Shown here: positions 1 to 6,392 of the stretch, piece after piece
How positions within the stretch are numbered: the first letter of the stretch is position 1
Layout: every line of letters starts with the position of its first letter
Assembly (NCBI GenBank): GCA_026995955.1
Contig: JALWNJ010000328.1
Span: 1 to 11,525, forward strand
Direction: 5' to 3'
DNA: 11,525 nt
From: Gammaproteobacteria bacterium
GTDB lineage: Bacteria; Pseudomonadota; Gammaproteobacteria; J044
Position numbers and translations under genes: made by a program
Notes under the pieces: generated by a model
Databases searched by the model: none
Seen by the model: only the letters and a program-made list of their open reading frames with translations
What the model was told of the DNA's origin: nothing

Positions 1-832
1 GATGATACCCATGGATACCCAGCTCCTCAACCACCCGCGCCAGGGCATCGGCCTGCTCCACCGTGGCGATGGGCCCGACATGGACGCGCCACACCGGGCG
101 CTGCCGGCTCCAGCCCTTGCGCACGATGACCTGGCCCAGGCTGTGCGGCAGGCGCTGGCGCAGGCGCTCGGCATTGGCGCGCTCGGAGAAGGCGCCGACC
201 TGGATGTAGATGGCGGGAGGGCGCCGCCTTTCCGCAGACGCTGCCGGGGCCCGAGCAGCCGGGCGGGCGGGGGCGGAACGGGCAGGCGTTGCCGCCGCCT
301 GGGTACGCCCCGGGTGGCGCGGGTCGATGGCACGCACCTCGACAAAGCCGGTGCCGGTGGCGACGATGCCGAGCTTTTCGGCCGCGGCATAGGAGAGGTC
401 GATGAGGCGGTTGTCGTGGAACGGGCCGCGGTCGTTGACCCGCACCACCACCGAGCGGCCATTCCTGAGGTTGGTGACCCGCACATAGGTCGGCAAGGGC
501 AGGGTCTTGTGGGCGGCGGTCATCTTGTACATGTCGTAGGGCTCGCCGCTGGAGGTGCGCCGGCCGTGGAACTTGCGCCCGTACCAGGAGGCAATGCCAC
601 GCTCGACATAGCCGGCCGCCGACTTGCGCACATAGTAGCGCCGGCCGTTGACGACATAGGACTCGGGATTGCCGTAGCGGCTGCGCGGCTCTACCCGCGG
701 CCGCGCATCGGGAATGTGGCTGACATCGATGCGCCGGCCGATGCCGTCCTCGCCGCGCACCCCGCCGCCGCTACTGCAGCCGGCCAGCAACAGCACGGAG
801 ACGAGGGACAGCAGTGCGGTGGCGCGCACCAT
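1..832 (-). CDS. rlpA: RlpA septal lytic transglycosylase lipoprotein, C-terminal end cut by window
   Basis: Seen: 277 codons from an ATG at 832 to the left edge. A lipoprotein signal ends in LAGC with Cys19, so an outer-membrane lipoprotein is expected. The double-psi beta-barrel domain covers about residues 78-160, with GIASWYG, FHGRRT, AAHKTLPLPT and VNDRGPF. Glu97, His108 and Asp134 have the same spacing as the residues I recall as important in Pseudomonas aeruginosa RlpA (E120, H131, D157). An Ala/Pro-rich linker leads to a SPOR domain from about residue 207 (YIQVGAF) that is nearly complete at the edge. Known for the family: it cleaves peptide-free (denuded) septal glycan, and SPOR binds that glycan. 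Context: its start overlaps the mltB stop by one base (TGATG), last visible gene of the elongation cluster. The catalytic set suggests an active enzyme rather than the inactive E. coli type; that is inference. Only a few C-terminal residues should be missing. Confidence 0.95.
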   Translation of the reverse strand, partial: MVRATALLSLVSVLLLAGCSSGGGVRGEDGIGRRIDVSHIPDARPRVEPRSRYGNPESYVVNGRRYYVRKSAAGYVERGIASWYGRKFHGRRTSSGEPYDMYKMTAAHKTLPLPTYVRVTNLRNGRSVVVRVNDRGPFHDNRLIDLSYAAAEKLGIVATGTGFVEVRAIDPRHPGRTQAAATPARSAPARPAARAPAASAERRRPPAIYIQVGAFSERANAERLRQRLPHSLGQVIVRKGWSRQRPVWRVHVGPIATVEQADALARVVEELGIHGYH

Positions 833-1833
833 CAGCCGGCCTCCCCGTTCCCGGCCCGCTGCCGGGCCTCGCGCCGCTCGCGGATGGCCTGGCTCAACTG
901 GTACACGGCCATGGCGTACAACGGGCTGCGGTTGTAGCGGGTGATGACGAAGAAGTTGTGCTGCCCGATCCAGTACTCAGGCCCCTTCGCGCCCTCCAGC
1001 TCGATCAGGGCATAGGGACCTTCGCCGCGCGGCAGGTGACGCGGGCGCAGGCCCTCGGCGGCGAGCTGGCGCAGGCTGTAGCCAGGCCGTACATCGCGCT
1101 TGAGCCCGGCACGCACCGGCCCGCGGGCGATGGCCGGCACGGCCACCCCCTCGCCCGCGCGCCAGCCGTGGCGCCGGAAGTAGTTGGCCACGCTGCCGAT
1201 GGCATCGGTGGCATCCCACAGGTCACGATCGCCGTCACCGTCGAAGTCCACGGCATAGGCTCGGTAGCTGCTGGGAATGAACTGCCCGAGCCCCATGGCG
1301 CCGGCATAGGACCCCTTCGGCTGCTCCGGTTGCCAGCCCTCCTCGCTGGAAAGCACCAGGAACTGGCCCAGCTCGCGGCGGAAGAAGCCGGCCCGCTTGG
1401 GGTAGTCGAAGCCCAGCGTGGCCAGGGCATCGAGCACCCGGTAGTTGCCGGTATGACGGCCGTAGAAGGTCTCGACGCCGATGATGGCGACGATGATCTC
1501 GGGCTCGACGCCGTATTCATGCGCGGCGCGTTCGATGGCCGAGGCGTGCCGATCCCAGAAACGCACGCCGCCCTCGATGCGCACCTCGGTGAGGAAGATG
1601 GGGCGGTATTCATGCCAGGGCTTGGCCTCGGCCGGGCGGCTGATGGCGTCGAGAATCGACTGCTTGCGCTCGGCCCGGGCCAGGGCACGCTCCACCAGGG
1701 CGCGATCCAGGCCCTGGCCCACCAGTTCGTCCACCAGCGCCCGCGCCTCGGGCCGGTCGAGATAGCCGGCCTGCAGGGACAGGGCAGGCGACAGCAGGAA
1801 CACAGCGAGAAGATGGCGTAGACGACGATTCAT
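832..1833 (-). CDS. mltB: MltB-type lytic murein transglycosylase
   Basis: Seen: 333 residues from an ATG at 1833 that overlaps the rodA stop by 4 bases (ATGA). The N-terminus is a Sec-type signal (basic MNRRLRHLL, then a hydrophobic core to about residue 22) without a lipobox Cys. The catalytic Glu is Glu121 in IIGVETFYG, followed by the substrate groove motif GAMGLGQFIPSSYR (178-191). An EF-hand-like metal loop, DFDGDGDRDLWD, lies at 196-207, as in Slt35. Known for the family: soluble or lipid-anchored enzymes that cleave MurNAc-GlcNAc bonds to give 1,6-anhydro ends in the periplasm. Length is close to E. coli MltB, which is a lipoprotein; this one looks periplasmic and soluble. A longer open frame upstream of this start is antisense-free but overlaps rodA out of frame and is not coding. 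Context: between rodA and rlpA in a coupled elongation operon. Confidence 0.95.
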   Translation of the reverse strand: MNRRLRHLLAVFLLSPALSLQAGYLDRPEARALVDELVGQGLDRALVERALARAERKQSILDAISRPAEAKPWHEYRPIFLTEVRIEGGVRFWDRHASAIERAAHEYGVEPEIIVAIIGVETFYGRHTGNYRVLDALATLGFDYPKRAGFFRRELGQFLVLSSEEGWQPEQPKGSYAGAMGLGQFIPSSYRAYAVDFDGDGDRDLWDATDAIGSVANYFRRHGWRAGEGVAVPAIARGPVRAGLKRDVRPGYSLRQLAAEGLRPRHLPRGEGPYALIELEGAKGPEYWIGQHNFFVITRYNRSPLYAMAVYQLSQAIRERREARQRAGNGEAG

Positions 1834-2951
1834 TTGGCGAGCAGGCGTCGGTGTGATTGTATGGACATCAGCATACCGAAGGCGGCCATCAGGGTCACCA
1901 GCGAGGTCCCGCCATAGCTCACCAGCGGCAGCGGCACGCCGACCACCGGCAACAGGCCGATGACCATGCCGGTGTTGACGAACAGATAGACGAAGAAGGT
2001 CAGGCTCAGGCTGCCGCCGAGCAGCCGGCCATAGGTGTCCTGCGCGTGCATGGCGATCCACAGGCCGCGAAAGATGATGGCCAGATACAGCAACAGCAGC
2101 AGCACCGCACCGACGAATCCGAACTCCTCGCCGAACACGGCGAAGATGAAGTCGGTGGAGCGCTCGGGCAGGAAGTCGAGCTGCGACTGGGTGCCGTTGA
2201 GCCAGCCCTTGCCGTACCAGCCACCGGAGCCGATGGCGATCTTGGACTGGATGATGTGATAGCCGGCGCCGAGCGGGTCGCGCTCGGGGTCGAGGAAGGT
2301 GAGCACCCGCTGGCGCTGGTAGTCGTGCATGAAGTGCCACAGCACCGGCGCCGCCGCCACCGCGGCCACGCCCAGCCCGGCCAGGATGCGCCAGGAGATG
2401 CCGGCAAAGAAGATGGCGAACAGGCCGGCGCTGCCGACCAGCAGCGCGGTGCCGAGATCGGGCTGGCGGGCGATCAGCAGCATCGGCACCAGCGCCAGCG
2501 CGCCCGCCACCGGCAGGTCGCGCCAGGACGGCGGCAGCGGCCGGTCGGCGAAGTACCAGGACACCATCATCGGCACCACCAGCTTCATCATCTCGGAGGG
2601 CTGGAAGCGCACCACCCCCAGATCCAGCCAGCGCTGCGCCCCCTTGCCCATCTCGCCGGCCACCAGCACCGCGATCAGCAGCAGCACGCCCAGCCCGTAG
2701 AGCCAGGGTGACCAGCGCTTGAGCACCTCGGGCGAGATCTGGGCAAACACCAGCATCGTCGCCAGGGCCACACCGAGCCGGATCAGCTGGTTGGTCATCA
2801 GCTGCCCGTTCTCGCCACCGGCGCTGTAGAGGATGACCAGCCCGGCCCCCGCCAGGGTGAGCAGCAACAGCAACAGCACCACATCGATGTGCAGAAACCG
2901 CGTCAGGTCGCGGAACAGGTAGTAGAGATCGTATCCGGTTTCCCCCTTCAT
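1830..2951 (-). CDS. rodA: RodA peptidoglycan glycosyltransferase (SEDS family)
   Basis: Seen: 373 residues, close to E. coli RodA (370), with about ten hydrophobic segments starting near residue 25. Signature stretches include KGAQRWLDLGVVRFQPSE (103-120), QPDLGTALLV, HDYQRQRVLTFLDPERDPLG, GTQSQLDFLPERSTDFIF and a C-terminal PLPLVSYGGTS. Asp267 in STDFIF aligns with the essential E. coli Asp262. Known for the family: an inner-membrane polymerase that uses lipid II to elongate glycan strands with PBP2 in the rod complex. The ATG at 2951 overlaps the mrdA stop by 4 bases, and its stop overlaps the mltB start by 4 bases, indicating translational coupling on both sides. No truncation or missing key residue is visible. 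The FtsW paralogue is less likely because of the neighbouring PBP2 gene and the RodA-like sequence throughout. Confidence 0.97.
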   Translation of the reverse strand: MKGETGYDLYYLFRDLTRFLHIDVVLLLLLLTLAGAGLVILYSAGGENGQLMTNQLIRLGVALATMLVFAQISPEVLKRWSPWLYGLGVLLLIAVLVAGEMGKGAQRWLDLGVVRFQPSEMMKLVVPMMVSWYFADRPLPPSWRDLPVAGALALVPMLLIARQPDLGTALLVGSAGLFAIFFAGISWRILAGLGVAAVAAAPVLWHFMHDYQRQRVLTFLDPERDPLGAGYHIIQSKIAIGSGGWYGKGWLNGTQSQLDFLPERSTDFIFAVFGEEFGFVGAVLLLLLYLAIIFRGLWIAMHAQDTYGRLLGGSLSLTFFVYLFVNTGMVIGLLPVVGVPLPLVSYGGTSLVTLMAAFGMLMSIQSHRRLLAK

Positions 2952-4825
2952 GGTCGCCCCGCCAGTTTTTCGCCCAGATGGAGCCGCCGCAGCAGCCAGT
3001 AGTCGATGACCTTGCGCGCCACGGGCGCCGCCTCGGCGCCACCGTGCCCGGCATGTTCCACGATCACGGCCACCGCGATGCGGGGAGCCTCCACCGGGGC
3101 GAAGGCCACGAACAGGGCATGATCGCGCAGCTTGCGGTGCAGCTTGTCGGCCTCGTATTCCTCGTCCTCCTTGAGACTGAACACCTGTGCCGTGCCGGTC
3201 TTGCCCGCCATGCGGTACTTCAGGCCCCGGCCGATGTGCCAGTAGGCCGTGCCGTTCTTCGCGTGCACCACCTGTTCCATGGAGCGGATGACCTGGTCCC
3301 AGTACAGGGGATTGGACAGCTTGACGCGGTCCACCTCGCGGACCGGCAATGGAAACTCGCTGCCGGTAGCCGGGTCACGAATGGCCCGCACCAGGCGTGG
3401 CTGCATGCGCCGGCCCCGGTTGGCGATGGTGGCGGTGGCCACCGCCAGCTGCAGCGGCGTGGCCAGCATGTAGCCCTGGCCGATACCGACGATCAGCGTC
3501 TCGCCCGGATACCAGGGCTGGCGATGGACGGCCCGTTTCCACTCGCGCGAGGGCAGCAGCCCGCGCCGCTCGCCGGTGGTGTCTATGCCGGTCTTGCGGC
3601 CGAGGCCGAAATGCGACAGGAACTCGTGGATGCGGTCGATGCCGAGCTTGTAGGCCAGGTCGTAGAAATAGACATCGCAGGACTGGGCCACGGCCTTGTA
3701 CATGTTGACCTCGCCATGGCCGGTCTTCTTCCAGTCGCGGTACTTGCGCGGGTCGTTCCTGAGCTGATAGTACGGCCCGGCATACATGGTCTTGCCGGCC
3801 CAGGTGACCTGGTAGTACAGTCCCGCCAGCGCCATCAGCGGCTTGACGGTGGAGCCCGGCGGGTACTGACCGCTCAGCGGCCGGTTGAACAGCGGCTGCT
3901 CGGGGTCGTCGCGCAAGGCGGCGTAGTCCTTCTTCGAGATGCCATTGACGAACAGGTTGGGGTCGTAGTTGGGCGTGCTCACCATGGCCAGCACATCGCC
4001 GGTGCGCGGATCGATCGCCACCACGGCGCCGGAATGCCCGTCCATGGCGGATTCGGCCACCGCCTGCAGACCGGCATCGATGGCCAGCACCAGGTCCCTG
4101 CCGGCCACCGGCGGCTGACGCTCCAGCACCCGCAGGTGACGCCCCTGGGCATTGACCTCCACCTGCTGGTAGCCCACCTGGCCATGCAGCAGGTCCTCGT
4201 AGTAGCGCTCCAGCCCCAGCTTGCCGATGTGGGTGGTGCCCTTGTAATTGCTCTTGTCCACCCGCGCCAGCTCGCGCTCGTCGATGCGTCCGACATAGCC
4301 GATGACATGGGCGGCGATGCCGGCCATGGGGTAATGGCGCGACAGGCGGGCGTCGATGTCCACCCCATTGAACTGATGGCGGTGGACGGCGAAGGCCGCC
4401 ACCTCCTCGTCGCTCAGGTTGAAGGCCAGGGGAACCGGCTGGTACGGGCTGCTGCGGCGCAACGCGCGCCGGAAGCGGCGCACATCGGCATCGCTGATGT
4501 CGATGATGCGGCGCAGCCGGTCCAGGGTGCGATCCAGATCGTCCACGCTGGCCGGGGTGATCTCCAGCACATAGCTGGGGCGATTCTCGGTGAGCGGCGT
4601 GCCGTTGCGGTCGAACATCAGCCCGCGCGGCGGCGGCACCGCCTCCAGCCGCACCCGATTGTTCTTGGACAGGGTAATGAAGTGCTCGTGCTCGAGCACC
4701 TGCAACACGAACAGCCGAGCCAGCACCGCGCCCAGCGCCAGCACCACCAGCGCGCCGGCGACCAGCACGCGGTTGCGCATCACGCGCTGCTCGAACTCGA
4801 GATTCTTGATGGCCTGACGACGCAC
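2948..4825 (-). CDS. mrdA: Penicillin-binding protein 2 (elongation transpeptidase)
   Basis: Seen: a bitopic class B PBP. A short cytoplasmic end is followed by one membrane helix (RVLVAGALVVLALGAVLARL), the dimerisation motif region PPPRGLMFDRNGTPL, and a C-terminal transpeptidase domain. Motifs are PPGSTVKP with catalytic Ser at codon 3853-3851, SCD (SxD as in PBP2) at codons 3682-3674, and GKTGTA near 3202. Known role: crosslinks side-wall peptidoglycan together with RodA; the target of mecillinam. Start: the frame opens with a GTG at 4876, but that codon has no Shine-Dalgarno and lies on a strong hairpin. I chose the GTG at 4825 (625 residues) because conserved sequence begins at about QAIKNLEFEQ and the catalytic Ser then becomes residue 325, close to E. 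coli Ser330. The ATG at 4780 is a shorter alternative. The 3' end overlaps rodA by 4 bases. Confidence 0.95.
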   Translation of the reverse strand: MRRQAIKNLEFEQRVMRNRVLVAGALVVLALGAVLARLFVLQVLEHEHFITLSKNNRVRLEAVPPPRGLMFDRNGTPLTENRPSYVLEITPASVDDLDRTLDRLRRIIDISDADVRRFRRALRRSSPYQPVPLAFNLSDEEVAAFAVHRHQFNGVDIDARLSRHYPMAGIAAHVIGYVGRIDERELARVDKSNYKGTTHIGKLGLERYYEDLLHGQVGYQQVEVNAQGRHLRVLERQPPVAGRDLVLAIDAGLQAVAESAMDGHSGAVVAIDPRTGDVLAMVSTPNYDPNLFVNGISKKDYAALRDDPEQPLFNRPLSGQYPPGSTVKPLMALAGLYYQVTWAGKTMYAGPYYQLRNDPRKYRDWKKTGHGEVNMYKAVAQSCDVYFYDLAYKLGIDRIHEFLSHFGLGRKTGIDTTGERRGLLPSREWKRAVHRQPWYPGETLIVGIGQGYMLATPLQLAVATATIANRGRRMQPRLVRAIRDPATGSEFPLPVREVDRVKLSNPLYWDQVIRSMEQVVHAKNGTAYWHIGRGLKYRMAGKTGTAQVFSLKEDEEYEADKLHRKLRDHALFVAFAPVEAPRIAVAVIVEHAGHGGAEAAPVARKVIDYWLLRRLHLGEKLAGRP

Positions 4826-4851
4826 CCGCAGGCTCAGACCCGGGAATGCGC

Positions 4852-4874
4852 GGCGGACCCGGCCCGGGTCCGCC
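4852..4874 (-). other. GC-rich inverted repeat between ppa stop and mrdA start
   Basis: Seen: two perfect 11-base arms (4852-4862 and 4864-4874) around one central base. As RNA this folds to a 10-bp stem with a 3-nt loop, starting 15 bases after the ppa stop and touching the GTG at 4876. No T-run follows on the minus strand, so it is not a standard intrinsic terminator. It could be a partial attenuator, an mRNA 3'-end stabiliser for ppa, or a structure that limits entry to mrdA. Function is inference. Confidence 0.6.
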
Positions 4875-4888
4875 ACAAGACAGAAGAA

Positions 4889-5422
4889 TTACGCTGACTC
4901 ATACCGCTTGACGCTGTCGAGGATCTCCTGGCGCGCCGCATCGAGGCCCGCCCATCCTTCGACCTTCACCCACTTGCCGGGTTCCAGCGCCTTGTACTGC
5001 TCGAAGAAGTGCTCGATCTGGCGCAGCAGGTCCTGCGGCAGGTCCTCGATGGTCTCGATGCCGGCATAGGCCGCCAGGATCTTGGCCGTGGGCACGGCGA
5101 CGATCTTGGCATCGACACCGGATTCGTCGGTCATCTTCAGCATGCCCAGCGGGCGGCTCGGCACCACCGCGCCCACCATCAGCGGCACTGGGGTCACCAC
5201 CAGTACGTCCACCGGATCACCGTCCTCGGACAGGGTGTGCGGCACGAACCCGTAGTTCGCCGGATAGAACATGGCCGAGTTGACGAAACGGTCGACGAAC
5301 ATGGCCCCGGTGTCCTTGTCCATCTCGTACTTCACCACCGGCGCCGAATGGGCGGGGATCTCGATGATGACATTGACCTCGTCGGGCACCTGCTTGCCCG
5401 CGCTGAGCTTCTCCAGATTCAT
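4889..5422 (-). CDS. ppa: Soluble inorganic pyrophosphatase, family I
   Basis: Seen: 177 residues, matching E. coli Ppa (176). The ATG at 5422 has GGAG about 7 bases upstream; the frame stays open further upstream but that part is not related to the family. Active-site residues are in place: Glu21, Lys31, Glu33, Arg45, Tyr57, the signature DGDPVDV with Asp67, Asp69 and Asp72, then Asp99, Glu100, Asp104, Lys106, Tyr143 and Lys144. Known role: a cytosolic, Mg-dependent hexamer that hydrolyses PPi to phosphate and so pulls biosynthetic reactions forward. Context: a TATAAT box lies 37-42 bases upstream, so it probably has its own promoter. mrdA follows on the same strand after a short spacer with a hairpin, so read-through into the elongation genes is plausible. 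Confidence 0.97.
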   Translation of the reverse strand: MNLEKLSAGKQVPDEVNVIIEIPAHSAPVVKYEMDKDTGAMFVDRFVNSAMFYPANYGFVPHTLSEDGDPVDVLVVTPVPLMVGAVVPSRPLGMLKMTDESGVDAKIVAVPTAKILAAYAGIETIEDLPQDLLRQIEHFFEQYKALEPGKWVKVEGWAGLDAARQEILDSVKRYESA

Positions 5423-5458
5423 GGCTGCGCTCCGTATCCGTGATGAATGACTGGCGGC

Positions 5459-5464
5459 ATTATA
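5459..5464 (-). promoter_or_regulatory. Probable -10 box of the ppa promoter
   Basis: Seen: on the minus strand the sequence reads CCGGTATAATGCC, an exact TATAAT, in the gap between the MNT stop and ppa. Transcription would start near 5452, giving a leader of about 30 bases that includes the GGAG ribosome site. The -35 position (CACAGG at about 17-base spacing) is a poor match, so the box may depend on an activator. The assignment is inferred from sequence alone. Confidence 0.5.
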
Positions 5465-5519
5465 CCGGAGAGCGCCGCGCCCCTGTGGGGCAAACCCCGC
5501 AGAAATGCGCCCTGCCGCG

Positions 5520-5813
5520 CTACTGGATGTACTCCATCTGCTCGCGCACCAGGGCGTGGAATTCGGGGGAGACGCGCGACTGGTCCACCACATCGACCCG
5601 GAACGGGAGATCGGATTCCTCGAAGGCGTCCTTGAGCCGGAACAGGGTCTCGAGCGGCAGGGGCTCCTCCCCCAGCACCAGCAGATCGAGATCGGAGTGC
5701 GGCCGTGCCCCGCCTCGCACCCGCGATCCGAAGGCGGCCACCCGCCGGTCGGGCACCCAGCGCCGCAGTATCTCGCGCACCTGCTCGAGCTGAGGCTCGG
5801 GCAGGTCAATCAT
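5520..5813 (-). CDS. MNT-type minimal nucleotidyltransferase, probable antitoxin
   Basis: Seen: 97 residues from an ATG at 5813. The nucleotidyltransferase core is intact: [19 protein letters not shown] with Gly29-Ser30, Asp41 and Asp43, and a third carboxylate at Asp74 in FRVDVVD. Known for the family (HI0073 and MntA): small transferases encoded beside a HEPN protein; in characterised MntA/HepT pairs the MNT protein adds AMP to a tyrosine of the HEPN toxin and silences it. Context: its start lies inside the end of the HEPN gene, with an 8-base overlap (5806-5813), so the two are translationally coupled, toxin gene first. The stop at 5520 is followed by the ppa promoter region. Toxin-antitoxin activity is inferred; some HI0073/HI0074 pairs have only been called a nucleotidyltransferase and its substrate-binding subunit. 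Confidence 0.9.
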   Translation of the reverse strand: MIDLPEPQLEQVREILRRWVPDRRVAAFGSRVRGGARPHSDLDLLVLGEEPLPLETLFRLKDAFEESDLPFRVDVVDQSRVSPEFHALVREQMEYIQ

Positions 5814-6225
5814 TGCGCGCCTCCAGGGCCTCGAGCAGGCGGTGGGCATCGCGGGCAAAGGCATCCGCCAGCAAGGCGATCTCACGCGCGACCGTCTGGT
5901 TGTAGGTGTGGGAAGTGAGATTGCGGGCCTGATGGTAGCCCATCCAGGTCTCGACATCGTCGATCAGCCCATGCTCTGCGGCCAGTCGAAAGAGGTGGCG
6001 CCGGGACACCCCTTCGACCTCCGACGGACCCAGGTTGTGGGCCAGCCAGCGACGGATGAACTTCCAGGCCAGTTCGTAGCTGAACTCGAAGTTCTGCACC
6101 ACACCGGCCTCGATGGCGCGCCGTGCGGCCTCGGGCAGGCCGGAGAGAAAATCCCGGTCATGATAGAGGGCAAGGACTTCGTCCAGGGAATTCAGCGCCT
6201 TGCGAAACGACCCCAGATCGAGCAT
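5806..6225 (-). CDS. HEPN-domain protein, HI0074-like, probable toxin of the MNT pair
   Basis: Seen: 139 residues, mostly helical, from an ATG at 6225 with GGGGA 8 bases upstream; a GTG at 6240 in the same frame adds five residues but lacks a good ribosome site. The family stretch [18 protein letters not shown] lies at 44-61. The HEPN motif is RNLTSHTY, Arg101-x4-His106-x-Tyr108. Known: in HEPN RNases the Arg and His cleave RNA, and in HepT the Tyr of RX4HXY is the residue adenylylated by MntA. All three are present, so the protein may be an active RNase under MNT control. It also matches the older description 'nucleotidyltransferase substrate-binding protein' (HI0074). Context: first gene of a two-gene unit, divergent from adk. 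The RNA target is not predictable from the sequence. Confidence 0.9.
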   Translation of the reverse strand: MLDLGSFRKALNSLDEVLALYHDRDFLSGLPEAARRAIEAGVVQNFEFSYELAWKFIRRWLAHNLGPSEVEGVSRRHLFRLAAEHGLIDDVETWMGYHQARNLTSHTYNQTVAREIALLADAFARDAHRLLEALEARND

Positions 6226-6257
6226 GTGCCACTTCCCCACAGATTGGCAGGGTCAAA

Positions 6258-6263
6258 AGCATA
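6258..6263 (-). promoter_or_regulatory. Candidate -10 box for the HEPN-MNT pair
   Basis: Seen: TATGCT on the minus strand about 33 bases upstream of the HEPN ATG. A TTGCGT lies upstream but at only 14-base spacing, so the -35 match is unconvincing. It is the best candidate I find in the spacer shared with adk; weak inference. Confidence 0.25.
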
Positions 6264-6311
6264 GCATGGCAGCAGCAACGCAAGGCCGCCGCGGTTGCCG
6301 CCATTTCCTGC

Positions 6312-6340
6312 TTGCGTCGGCCGGGGCCGCGGGTTATAAG
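6312..6340 (+). promoter_or_regulatory. Probable sigma-70 promoter of adk
   Basis: Seen: TTGCGT at 6312-6317 and TATAAG at 6335-6340 with exactly 17 bases between them. Transcription would start near 6347, about 46 bases before the adk ATG. A strong ribosome site (AGGGGGAG, 6378-6385) lies in this leader. The GC-rich spacer between the two boxes is itself partly palindromic. Assignment is from sequence match only. Confidence 0.55.
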
Positions 6341-6392
6341 ACGCCTGAATCGTGGCAGGGGCCACCTACCGAGCTTCAGGGGGAGCAGAGCG

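Noticed and set aside
832..3054. A 740-codon open frame on the minus strand covering mltB and most of rodA
   Set aside because: Only its C-terminal 333 codons are coding (MltB). The rest is an out-of-frame reading of rodA with no sensible protein.
5487..5498. GGGG/CCCC inverted repeat after the MNT gene as a terminator
   Set aside because: The stem is only 4 bp and has no T-run; too weak to call.
5423..5809. Extension of the ppa frame upstream to give 306 codons
   Set aside because: The added part overlaps the MNT gene out of frame; the ATG at 5422 has a ribosome site and matches the family length.
6123..6392. Extension of the adk frame upstream by 90 codons
   Set aside because: It runs through the promoter and antisense to the HEPN gene; the P-loop in Adk normally begins a few residues after the start, as it does from 6393.
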